Source of the DNA: Rhizophagus irregularis
Taxonomy: Eukaryota > Glomeromycota > Glomeromycetes > Glomerales > Glomeraceae
Assembly: GCF_026210795.1 (NCBI RefSeq)
Contig: NC_089441.1
Span: 620,001 to 684,000, forward strand
Length of the DNA: 64,000 nt
Direction of reading: 5' to 3'
The notes below the pieces were generated by a model. It saw nothing but the letters and a program-made list of their open reading frames with translations, did not search any database and had not been told where the DNA came from. This document shows, piece after piece, positions 36,348 to 43,647 of this stretch; position 1 is the first letter of the stretch, and each line of letters starts with the position of its first letter. A program made the position numbers and the translations under genes.

Positions 36348-38129
36348 TCATTTACTCATCGGTGTATGGTAAGTCTTTAATAATTCTCCATTTACAGGTA
36401 TCTTCTTGATGACACCTTTAATATTTTTAATTCTATAAGCTCCATTCGGTAGTATTTCATGAATGTAAAATGGTCCCAACCATTTTGATTCTAATTTTCC
36501 TGATAGTTGTTGTGCTTTGGCTTTATCATAGAGTAGTATTTTATCTCCAATTCCAAAGGTGTGTTCTTTGGTTATTTTTCTGTCATGATACTCTTTTTGT
36601 TTTGTTTGAGATTTCAGTATTTGTTCTTTGGCTTCATGTCGGATTTTTGGTAGTTCTTCTAATAATCCAACTATTCTATCACTTAGGTTAATTTCTTTGA
36701 TATTTTCATCCATTATTGTCCGTACATTTCTTCCGTATGTTAAATAAAATGGTCGAATTCTTGTTGAACTATGCTTTTTATTTCGGTAAGCAAATAATAT
36801 GGGTGCTATCCTTTGATCCCAATCATCTTTGGTTGATAATTTTGCTAATGCTTGACCTAATGTTCGGTTGAATCTTTCAACAAGTCCGTTTGTCTCTGGA
36901 TGATAACTTGTAGAAAAATTCCATTTAATTTTGAATTTTTCCATTAATTCCTTAATCATTTCATTATTGAAATGACTTCCTCTATCACTCAATATTTTCA
37001 TTGGACATCCATGTCTACAAATGATGTCTTCATAAATAAATTTTGATACTTCTTTGGCAGTTGCTTCTTTTACTGCTTTGGCTTCTGGCCATTTTGTAAA
37101 ATAATCCATTGCTACTATGATGTATTTATTACCATTTGTTGTTGTGTTCAATGGTCCAACAAAGTCAATCCCGATTTGATACCATGGTTCTACTACTTTA
37201 ATTGGGTGTAATTCATTTTTCCCTTGTGGTTTTCCTCTTCTTTGACATTCATCACATGTCCTTACATATCTTTCAACATCATTCAGCATATTTTCCCAAT
37301 AATATTTATCTTTTAAATTATCATAAGTACTTTTGATTCCCATATGTGCCGATAATTCATGACTGTGAGCTAAATATAGTGCTCCCATCTTTTCAAAGTC
37401 TTCTATTATTCTGATGTTTTTACCATTTTTCTCAATATGCTTTTTACCATCAGTTACTCTGATGTTATCCTTAATCTCAACATTTTTAACCTCTATTGGT
37501 GGTTTATCTCCATCTAATTCTATTACTTTATTATATACTCTTTCCCAATCTGTGTCATTATTCGATATTTTAATATTAGCATATTTTTCTCCTTCGTAAA
37601 TATCTTGACATTCTTTGAATGATTTCACCATCTCCATATATCTTTCTTCATCTAATAATGGATATGATGTTTTATGTCCTTGATCCTTTTTCGAATATTC
37701 TCTACCTTTGTAATTTTTCCAACATTTTTCATTTTCTAAAAATATCACTATTGATTCATCAATTATCCTTTTGTTCCTAAATACTTCCTTTTCTAATAGG
37801 TGGTTCTCATATCTTGTTATGTATCCTTTGTCGAATGATGGTGTTTGTTGATAAAAGTACTCACTATAGGGACTTTTATCTAATATTAACCAATCCTCAT
37901 TATCATGTTCTTCCATTCTCCTGTTGATTTGTTCGACAACTTCCTTCCTGAATTCCCATTCTATACCTTTCTTTGGTATTTTATACTTATCATTGTCCTC
38001 TCTTCTCCTTTTAAAGGTGTTAAACCTCACACTTTGTCCTACTTTTTCAAATTCTTTTATAAGTTTATTTACAATGAATGTTTTTCCAGTACCATCAACT
38101 CCACATATGATTATTATTTTAGGTCCCAT
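36348..38129 (-). CDS. Retrotransposon integrase fused to an N-terminal nucleoside-kinase-like domain
   Basis: 593 aa. Residues 1-205 look like a deoxynucleoside/thymidylate kinase: P-loop GVDGTGKTFIVNKL at the N-terminus, and LDKSPYSEYFYQQ near residue 83, like the DRSPYS-type nucleoside-kinase motif. After a linker, the HHCC zinc domain (H-HELSAH-C-DECQRR, about 254-297) and an integrase core follow, with catalytic Asp in GIDFVGP, Asp in LSDRGSHF and Glu in GLVERF. The C-terminus ends in a beta-rich GIGDKILLYDKAK segment. The ATG overlaps the stop of the preceding small ORF. Integrase inserts cDNA. A kinase could raise dNTP supply in the particle, but that is inference. The fusion is in one frame and not obviously an assembly join. 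Confidence 0.9.
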   Translation of the reverse strand: MGPKIIIICGVDGTGKTFIVNKLIKEFEKVGQSVRFNTFKRRREDNDKYKIPKKGIEWEFRKEVVEQINRRMEEHDNEDWLILDKSPYSEYFYQQTPSFDKGYITRYENHLLEKEVFRNKRIIDESIVIFLENEKCWKNYKGREYSKKDQGHKTSYPLLDEERYMEMVKSFKECQDIYEGEKYANIKISNNDTDWERVYNKVIELDGDKPPIEVKNVEIKDNIRVTDGKKHIEKNGKNIRIIEDFEKMGALYLAHSHELSAHMGIKSTYDNLKDKYYWENMLNDVERYVRTCDECQRRGKPQGKNELHPIKVVEPWYQIGIDFVGPLNTTTNGNKYIIVAMDYFTKWPEAKAVKEATAKEVSKFIYEDIICRHGCPMKILSDRGSHFNNEMIKELMEKFKIKWNFSTSYHPETNGLVERFNRTLGQALAKLSTKDDWDQRIAPILFAYRNKKHSSTRIRPFYLTYGRNVRTIMDENIKEINLSDRIVGLLEELPKIRHEAKEQILKSQTKQKEYHDRKITKEHTFGIGDKILLYDKAKAQQLSGKLESKWLGPFYIHEILPNGAYRIKNIKGVIKKIPVNGELLKTYHTPMSK

Positions 38130-38217
38130 TTTTACATAATTCTGATAATTTTAGCTTGTTTACTTTACTTAATATCACCTCTATTTGTAATATTTCCTCT
38201 TGAGTTTCCAATATTAA
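38119..38217 (-). pseudogene. Small retrotransposon ORF, 3' part
   Basis: Downstream half of the ORF interrupted at the ATTAA target. Its frame continues through ETQEEILQIEVILSKVNKL to a TAA at 38119-38121, which overlaps the start codon of the kinase-integrase ORF (ATG at 38127-38129). Confidence 0.7.
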
Positions 38218-38699
38218 GTCGTCGGGCTGGTAGTGTGTCTCGCTAGCGCTCACCCCACCTCGGCCATGGCCTCGCAGTACCTACATCCCCCCTCCGTGGG
38301 GGTAGGACTCCCCAAGATCCGTTACTATCCGTTACTACATCTGTTACTAAAAATATACTAAAAAACAGATAAAATAAGGGAAAAGAGAGGAAAATACGAT
38401 AGAATCGGAAGGGAGTAACAGATGTAACAGATGTAACAGATATTTCAGAAAGTTAGGAGAGGACACCCCCTCAGAAAAAAGTTTTGATTTTACCCCCCCA
38501 GATCTGTTACATTCGTTACGATCCGTTACTCTTTCAGGATTCCGTTCGTTTTCTCATTGGAGGCAATGAGATAGCAAACCAAGTTAACAGGTAGGTTAAT
38601 AGCCCCTAGAAGGACTGTAGAGCCGTAGAGATATAACCGGGTAGGAGCGCGGATCTTTGGAAAAAATACATTCGGCAATTGAAGATTAGGTAACTATAA
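38218..38699. repeat. Left terminal inverted repeat of the Polinton-like element
   Basis: Matches the complement of 52750-53230, with only a few differences seen (for example TGTGTCTC against TGTGTGTC near the tip). It holds GTTACATCTGTTAC-type repeated phrases: many copies of GTAACAGAT / ATCTGTTAC and CCGTTACTA, probably protein-binding sites. The inner end carries AATTGAAGAT. Confidence 0.95.
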
Positions 38700-38709
38700 G
38701 TAACATACA
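38677..38709 (+). promoter_or_regulatory. Putative Polinton promoter motif, left end
   Basis: AATTGAAGAT (38677-38686) followed by ATAAGTAACATA just before ATG 38710. The same order, TAATTGAAGATA then ATAAGTAACATA, precedes the gene starting at 47068 on the other strand. Confidence 0.6.
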
Positions 38710-39225
38710 ATGATAAACTTACACGCCGCCACTTCTCTTGCCGAAGACCTCGGGCTTGATCTTGTAGACATCTATGGAATCCGTAAATGGATCCAAATGC
38801 AGGCTTCGCCCCTCAACGACCCAGACATAGTGAGAGAGATGGTCAGAAACCTTCCGATCAAAGAATTCGGAAAACATCTCAAGATAAACAGACTCTGGTA
38901 TAACGGTTGTAAAGCCGAGTTGTGGAAGCGATATAAAGAAGCTGAGGAGGTATACAAACAGGCAGTAGACTACTACAGAGAGGCCATTGACAATTTCAAT
39001 GAAGCCGATCAGAAAAAATACACTAGGTTCGCAGGAATGGTGGCAGTAGAAAGAGCTCTCCTCAGATGTGGCTTTATAACGCAAGAGTCCGACTGGGAGA
39101 AATGGACTCAAATAACGTACAACATCCAATTGCTTAAGGAAGGCCACACTCTTGATGACTCGGACGATGAATCAGATGATGGAGAGGTATCTCTCGATGA
39201 CTCGGATGATGAGGAATACTTTTAG
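38710..39225 (+). CDS. Polinton-encoded 171-aa protein of unknown function
   Basis: Predicted mainly helical, with charged repeats (ELWKRYKEAEEVYKQAVDYY) like a coiled coil or TPR-like hairpin, and a very acidic C-terminus (two DDSDDE repeats). No Cys or membrane motif. It is the first gene inside the left repeat and starts 24 bp after the promoter-like motif. Acidic tails are common in DNA-mimic or chaperone-like viral proteins, but no function is assigned. It converges on the zinc-ribbon gene 9 bp away. Confidence 0.75.
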   Translation: MINLHAATSLAEDLGLDLVDIYGIRKWIQMQASPLNDPDIVREMVRNLPIKEFGKHLKINRLWYNGCKAELWKRYKEAEEVYKQAVDYYREAIDNFNEADQKKYTRFAGMVAVERALLRCGFITQESDWEKWTQITYNIQLLKEGHTLDDSDDESDDGEVSLDDSDDEEYF

Positions 39226-39234
39226 AAGGCGGTA

Positions 39235-39555
39235 CTAATCCGTCTTCCTCTTTTTTGCTTCCTTAAGGCATTTATCAATACACTGTTTACACGCGTCATC
39301 AGCCTCTAAAATTTTTTGCCCAAGTTTTTTGCATTGCCGATTATACACCGTTTGATGTCTTTTAGCCGCGGTTTCTTTTTTCTTCTCCTTGGTTTTCTTT
39401 TTGATAACCCAGTCTATCCCAGTAAAAGTATTCTTATGCATACCACAAACTGTGCAATCACCATGCAGCCGGTAACGCCCATTTGTGGTCATATCTTGTA
39501 TTTCACTAGAAGTCTCGGTTTCCTTCTTACACTTTAGGCAGTAAAATCGTGTCAT
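39235..39555 (-). CDS. Small zinc-ribbon protein (DUF5679-like), 106 aa
   Basis: Starts MTRFYCLKCKKETET. The CxxC of CLKC and CTVC, with NGRYRLHGDC between, resembles the small virus-associated zinc ribbon DUF5679 (YCxKCx...NGRxxxxGxCxxCGxK). A Lys-rich helix and a CKQC segment follow. The frame stays open upstream to 39873, but that would run antisense through the integrase start, so I chose the internal ATG. Only 44 bp separate this ATG from the divergent integrase ATG, so the two genes share a promoter region. Nucleic-acid binding is likely; role unknown. Confidence 0.7.
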   Translation of the reverse strand: MTRFYCLKCKKETETSSEIQDMTTNGRYRLHGDCTVCGMHKNTFTGIDWVIKKKTKEKKKETAAKRHQTVYNRQCKKLGQKILEADDACKQCIDKCLKEAKKRKTD

Positions 39556-39599
39556 CTTAAGATTTGAAGTCCGAAATCTTTCCTTTAATTTGTCGTAAT

Positions 39600-40691
39600 A
39601 TGTCGCATTTAGAGAATTATTACAAATACTACAATCTCTCCGGAGTACCAGCACGAATTCTAAAAGGTGAGGAGCACTACAACCTATACAAAAAGCCCCT
39701 AAAGGAAAAGTCATCAGAGCGTCCACGAGTAGTTGTATGGAAACCAAATGCGACGCATCAGGCAGATCTCGCAGAGATGCCAGTCGACCCCAAAGGATTC
39801 CACTATTTCCTCGTAGTGGTGGAAATCGCGGGTAAACGAGTCGACGCAGAACCCCTAAAGGATAAAACTGCAAATAAGGTTCTCAATGGATTCGTTAAAA
39901 TCTACAGAAGAAATCACATTAAGCCACCAACACATCGAATAGAGACAGACTCCGGATCAGAATTCACCAATGATCAGGTACGTGATTTTTTCCTGAACAG
40001 CCTAGGGGTGATGATGAGGTTTGGAGAGCCGGGAAGACACAAACAGCAATCATACGCTGAACGAGCTATCCAAGCTATTCAAGAACCTCTCCTAAAACGA
40101 ATGGTGGCACAGGAGTTGAAGACCGGGGTGACATCTGTAGAATGGTCAGAAGATTTCCGTGATGTAGTTAATAAAATAGATAAACTCTGGCAAAGAAATC
40201 CCCCAGACATTCCGACTGGGTCACCCAAAGTGTCAAAAAAGACGGAACTTCTTTCTGAAGGAATGCGTGTCCGAGTCAAGTTAGATGAACCTATTTCAGT
40301 ACTCGGGAATAAACTCCATGGAAAATTTCGTACAGGTGACATAAGATGGAATCCCAATATCCGTGTCATCAAAAAAATGATCCTCTCACCCGAACAGCCT
40401 CCTACGTATCTTCTTGATGGACCACACGGGCGTCTAGGTGTATCCAGATGTGCGTACACCCGAAAAGAGTTGCAAATTGTTCCAGAAAATGAACATCCCC
40501 CACCTGGCTCCGTGATAAGAGGGCAACCCGAAAGATTTGTACCTGAGCGGATACTCCGGCATCGCATCAGGAAGGGTCAAGACCAGTATCTAGTCAAGTG
40601 GGAACGATACCCAGATACCGAAGCCACTTGGGAACCTGCTGACCGGTTGGAGGAGGATGTCCCTGCCTTAATCCGCAAGTTTTGGGAATAA
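39600..40691 (+). CDS. Polinton integrase with C-terminal chromodomain
   Basis: 363 aa from the second ATG. An earlier in-frame ATG at 39564 would add 12 residues. The retroviral-type (RVE) catalytic triad is visible: Asp in HQADLAEM (near 55), Asp in ETDSGSEF (near 117) and Glu in YAERAIQ (near 154), with 36 residues between the last two. The C-terminus is a chromodomain (VPERILRHRI, then YLVKWERYPDTEATWEP). It cuts and joins DNA ends and could target chromatin marks. It is unlike the retrotransposon integrase at 36348 in lacking the HHCC finger. An AATAAA lies just after the stop, and the retropepsin-like gene converges 14 bp away. Confidence 0.93.
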   Translation: MSHLENYYKYYNLSGVPARILKGEEHYNLYKKPLKEKSSERPRVVVWKPNATHQADLAEMPVDPKGFHYFLVVVEIAGKRVDAEPLKDKTANKVLNGFVKIYRRNHIKPPTHRIETDSGSEFTNDQVRDFFLNSLGVMMRFGEPGRHKQQSYAERAIQAIQEPLLKRMVAQELKTGVTSVEWSEDFRDVVNKIDKLWQRNPPDIPTGSPKVSKKTELLSEGMRVRVKLDEPISVLGNKLHGKFRTGDIRWNPNIRVIKKMILSPEQPPTYLLDGPHGRLGVSRCAYTRKELQIVPENEHPPPGSVIRGQPERFVPERILRHRIRKGQDQYLVKWERYPDTEATWEPADRLEEDVPALIRKFWE

Positions 40692-40705
40692 AAAATAAAT
40701 ATTCC

Positions 40706-41464
40706 CTATTTTTTGTCTCCTCGATTCACGTCAGAAACTATCGGGATAAAAACATTCTTCTCATTACAAGTAAGGGCGATATGTTCACGTGATTCATGGA
40801 CATCATAATTGTAACGTTTCAGACACGTCCGGCTCAATCCAATCTCCCTATGCTTGTAATCGCTTAAAACCGCGAGATTCTCAGTGATTACACAATCAGG
40901 GGTTAGTTTGATTGACACACCTTTTACCATGCCGAATGTCCTACCAGATCCTGGAGCACCGGATATGTTATGTGTAATACTCTTGTCGATATCCAACCCT
41001 AATTCTTCAGCAGCTTCTCTCTGAATAAAAGACGCGTTAGCACAAGTGTCTGCTAAACACTGAATTGCTATCCCATTGACCTTCCCATCCAGCGCTAAAA
41101 GATCTTTAGTATTCTCCAAACGAGCTATGTCAATATCCATCGGGTCATCTTCCCTGATATCCTCCTTACGGTCTTCTTGTTTTTCCTCAACTAGGTCTTC
41201 CGGAATCTCCGTACTTTTACGAGCAGACTTTAATTCTTCCCGAAGAATCTCGCGGAGTAATTTTCTAAAATCTGCAGACCTTAATAAACTTAATGAATCA
41301 TTTTTGGTGACGGCTTTTATAAGTGTGGGCTTACTACTAGTAACCTTCACAGGAATCTTAATAGGAGTTATTTTAACCGATTTTTTTGGAACAGATTTAA
41401 GAAGTTTCGAGATACTTACACCCTTATCCGAGTTTACTTTTTTTTTGTACTTCGAACCGCACAA
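40706..41464 (-). CDS. Retropepsin-like aspartic protease, -1 frame after gag
   Basis: 252 aa if read from its own ATG (MCGSKYKKK). The first half is basic and disordered. Around residue 140, after GIAIQCL, comes ADTCANASFI, which fits the retroviral/Ty3-type aspartic protease site, but with Cys where DTG or DTS has Gly or Ser. A later EIGLSRTCL resembles the second conserved ILG block. It overlaps the gag-like ORF by 31 nt in the -1 frame at an A9 run. It is not followed by reverse transcriptase. It may process the gag-like protein, or it may be a non-catalytic domain if the Cys is disabling. Confidence 0.72.
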   Translation of the reverse strand: MCGSKYKKKVNSDKGVSISKLLKSVPKKSVKITPIKIPVKVTSSKPTLIKAVTKNDSLSLLRSADFRKLLREILREELKSARKSTEIPEDLVEEKQEDRKEDIREDDPMDIDIARLENTKDLLALDGKVNGIAIQCLADTCANASFIQREAAEELGLDIDKSITHNISGAPGSGRTFGMVKGVSIKLTPDCVITENLAVLSDYKHREIGLSRTCLKRYNYDVHESREHIALTCNEKNVFIPIVSDVNRGDKK

Positions 41465-42930
41465 ATCCGAAAACCACCTTCCTCATCGGGAACAATTTTC
41501 AAGTCATCAAAACTCACAGTATCAATGTCCATAGCATCATCATTAAGATCGAGGTTTCTCATTGCTCGGGCTAATTCCAGATCATCGCGTCTATCTTTAG
41601 CCTTCTGAAGTCTCTTTGGAAATCTTTTAGACGTCTCATATCCCATAATAAGATCAATAACATGTTGATCATCCTCACTAGTCCATTCAGGAACATCAGG
41701 GTCACCAGGGTCATCACCAAAATCATGATCTACATAACCATCATCCCAATCAGGATCCTGATGATCCTGAACGACACGTCTCTGTGGTTTTGGTCGAACA
41801 GGTTTAATCTGTTGTCTATAGACCGGTGGTTTACGAACTGGCTTAGATGCTTGTAATTGTTTAAATTGTGCCTGGAAATTCTTGGTAAGTTCCTCGGCTT
41901 GTGCCTTGAGCAATTCTTGTAATCGTTCTTGAGTAATAACGTCTGTCGACCTTTGTATTACAGCACCTTCGTGTGGAGTCACGGGATGAGTATAGCCAGC
42001 CAATTCCTCTTTTTTAGCCTTTTCAATACCCTGACGCCTTTGTAATCCATAGAACATTTCGCCCTTTCGTCGTTCAAGATCACTCAATCTATCGATTAAT
42101 GTATTAAGAGGCGCCGCCCCGATTCTGGAAGCTTCAATAACGTTTTCCGGCAAAAGTCCTCTATAGAACTGGTCAGTAACCATGATTTGATTATATCCTA
42201 CAATACCCCCAGCCCTCTCAACTCGCTTATAGTAAGATCGAACAGGTTCACCTTGTTCCTGGTAAAGGTTACTAAATCGTATTTGAAGTCTTTCTTCCAC
42301 GACGGTTGGAAAATTTGTGCGCATATGCATAAATGCTTGATCCAGGAGAATCCCCTGTAAGACTATCGGTTGATTCTGGGCAGCAGCATTGAATGGACCT
42401 CCATGATCTCCCAACCCATTAACGGGTAGATGAGTAGGACGTCCGCCCGCACGCCTCCACTGCTCTTCAACTTTAAAATTCGATCTAACGATATCAGCGC
42501 GTGACGGGAAAAATGCGTCTCCAATAGTTACCGCCGCATTAGCCGCAACTAGAGAATATGCATGAGCAGCAGATCCAGGCACATAAGTATTAGGATGTAG
42601 TCGTCCAGCACCAACATTTTCAGGAACAACCAAAGCTCTGAATGCTCGGCGAGTAGCACCGGCTCTACCATTTGCAGCAGCTACTAACCGAATATTCGAG
42701 AGTTCCCAATTTTTTCCAGTAAGTTCTGCATCAAACCACCTCGCCGCTTCATCTCTCATACAGCTACGAAGAACCCCCATCGCTCGCACTCGACCAGGAG
42801 GCGCACCGGCATCGTCCAATGGATCAATACCAACGGTATTAATATACCCTAAAAAGTTATCAATAAAAAGATTAAGATCTTCATCTTCCCGACCATGAAA
42901 TATGGGGGCAGCTATACCAACGGCAGCCAT
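41434..42930 (-). CDS. Gag-like structural protein in a Polinton-like element
   Basis: 498 aa. The N-terminus PIFHGREDEDLNLFIDNFLG and then SCMRDEAARWFDAELTGKNW matches the Ty3/Gypsy-type gag layout, like the gag of the host retrotransposon at 55429 (PQFYGREEEDINDWVRQF...AAAQWYNEKKE). Later LQIRFSNLYQEQGEPVRSYYKRV resembles the second gag helix block. The C-terminus is acidic and has no CCHC zinc knuckle. It overlaps the coiled-coil ORF upstream by 19 nt and the protease-like ORF downstream by 31 nt. Gag self-assembles into a shell in retroelements; here it is the only capsid candidate. It is far diverged from the retrotransposon gag, so it is not recent leakage from the host element. Confidence 0.82.
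   Translation of the reverse strand: MAAVGIAAPIFHGREDEDLNLFIDNFLGYINTVGIDPLDDAGAPPGRVRAMGVLRSCMRDEAARWFDAELTGKNWELSNIRLVAAANGRAGATRRAFRALVVPENVGAGRLHPNTYVPGSAAHAYSLVAANAAVTIGDAFFPSRADIVRSNFKVEEQWRRAGGRPTHLPVNGLGDHGGPFNAAAQNQPIVLQGILLDQAFMHMRTNFPTVVEERLQIRFSNLYQEQGEPVRSYYKRVERAGGIVGYNQIMVTDQFYRGLLPENVIEASRIGAAPLNTLIDRLSDLERRKGEMFYGLQRRQGIEKAKKEELAGYTHPVTPHEGAVIQRSTDVITQERLQELLKAQAEELTKNFQAQFKQLQASKPVRKPPVYRQQIKPVRPKPQRRVVQDHQDPDWDDGYVDHDFGDDPGDPDVPEWTSEDDQHVIDLIMGYETSKRFPKRLQKAKDRRDDLELARAMRNLDLNDDAMDIDTVSFDDLKIVPDEEGGFRICAVRSTKKK
41436..41452 (-). promoter_or_regulatory. Candidate -1 ribosomal frameshift site (A9 run before the gag stop)
   Basis: On the minus strand the gag frame ends ACA AAA AAA AAG TAA. 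This includes A-AAA-AAA in the X-XXY-YYZ register used for -1 frameshifting. Slipping back one base enters the protease-like frame. Simple reinitiation at the overlapping ATG is an alternative. Confidence 0.55.
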
Positions 42931-43616
42931 ATCGTATTTTGTGGATGGTTGAGAGGAGGTGGAGGAGGGTTCAATTGTCTAATCCGAAACCATTGTACTT
43001 GGATACGCAGAGCGGCTATTTGTTGGAAAAATCGATTCCTAAGACGTCCCAATGTCCGAATTCCAAAAAGAACCCGATTATTGGCATATACAAGCCGATT
43101 TCGTGCCGCATCACGCTCGCCTATAGCTCTATTACGTTCACCTATAGCTCTATTACGTTCTCCTCTCATAAGATTATATTGCTGCTGAAGTCGACGATTA
43201 GTCGTCCGCATACCACCAAACTCACGTTCCAATTCAGCCAAATTAGCTTCTAAACCAGTAATAGTATCTTGTACGATATTTAGCTCATCTTGTGTAAGAC
43301 CTAACAAACCTGTTTGAACCTCGAGTTCGTCTTGTAATTCATCGCGTTCTTTTCGAGATCGATCGCGTTCCGCTTTTAATATATCACGTTCTTCGTATGT
43401 TTCTCTACAGCGATGAATTAATAAATTAAGAGCATGTTTAAGACGATGGTTTGCATTTTGTACATCTCGATTAACAACCATGCGATCACTGACAGTTAAA
43501 AAATCTGTTAGATCCTTAATTACCGCAACTAATGGTATATTATTCATATCACGCGAATCCCTAGGAGGCGGTCCAGTAGGCTCTGAAGGAGTATAAATTG
43601 CAATTGGTGTCGACAT
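42912..43616 (-). CDS. Polinton-encoded coiled-coil protein, 234 aa
   Basis: Residues about 60-200 are a long coiled coil rich in Arg, Glu and Leu, with internal repeats (two consecutive RNRAIGE units). The N-terminus is Pro-rich and the C-terminus PNPPPPPLNHPQNTIW is a proline patch. It ends inside the start of the gag-like ORF (19-nt overlap, different frame), so the two are probably translated from one transcript. The 31-bp gap to the divergent ATPase ATG is the shared promoter. A scaffold or spike-like structural role is possible but unproven. Confidence 0.75.
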   Translation of the reverse strand: MSTPIAIYTPSEPTGPPPRDSRDMNNIPLVAVIKDLTDFLTVSDRMVVNRDVQNANHRLKHALNLLIHRCRETYEERDILKAERDRSRKERDELQDELEVQTGLLGLTQDELNIVQDTITGLEANLAELEREFGGMRTTNRRLQQQYNLMRGERNRAIGERNRAIGERDAARNRLVYANNRVLFGIRTLGRLRNRFFQQIAALRIQVQWFRIRQLNPPPPPLNHPQNTIWLPLV

Positions 43617-43647
43617 CGTATTTAAACTAAATTAGAATAAAATTCAA
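43617..43647. promoter_or_regulatory. 31-bp divergent promoter region
   Basis: Only 31 bp, AT-rich with TTTAAACTAAATTAG, separate the ATG of the coiled-coil gene (-) from that of the ATPase gene (+). The AATTGAAGAT-type motif seen elsewhere in the element is not obvious here. Confidence 0.45.

Noticed and set aside
39555-39873. Upstream extension of the zinc-ribbon ORF
   Set aside because: It runs antisense through the conserved start of the integrase, and the Cys motif begins right after the internal ATG.
42912-43616. Possible minor capsid or penton for the Polinton-like element
   Set aside because: The sequence is a coiled coil with Pro-rich ends, not the beta-rich pattern of a jelly-roll. 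I therefore left it as unknown.
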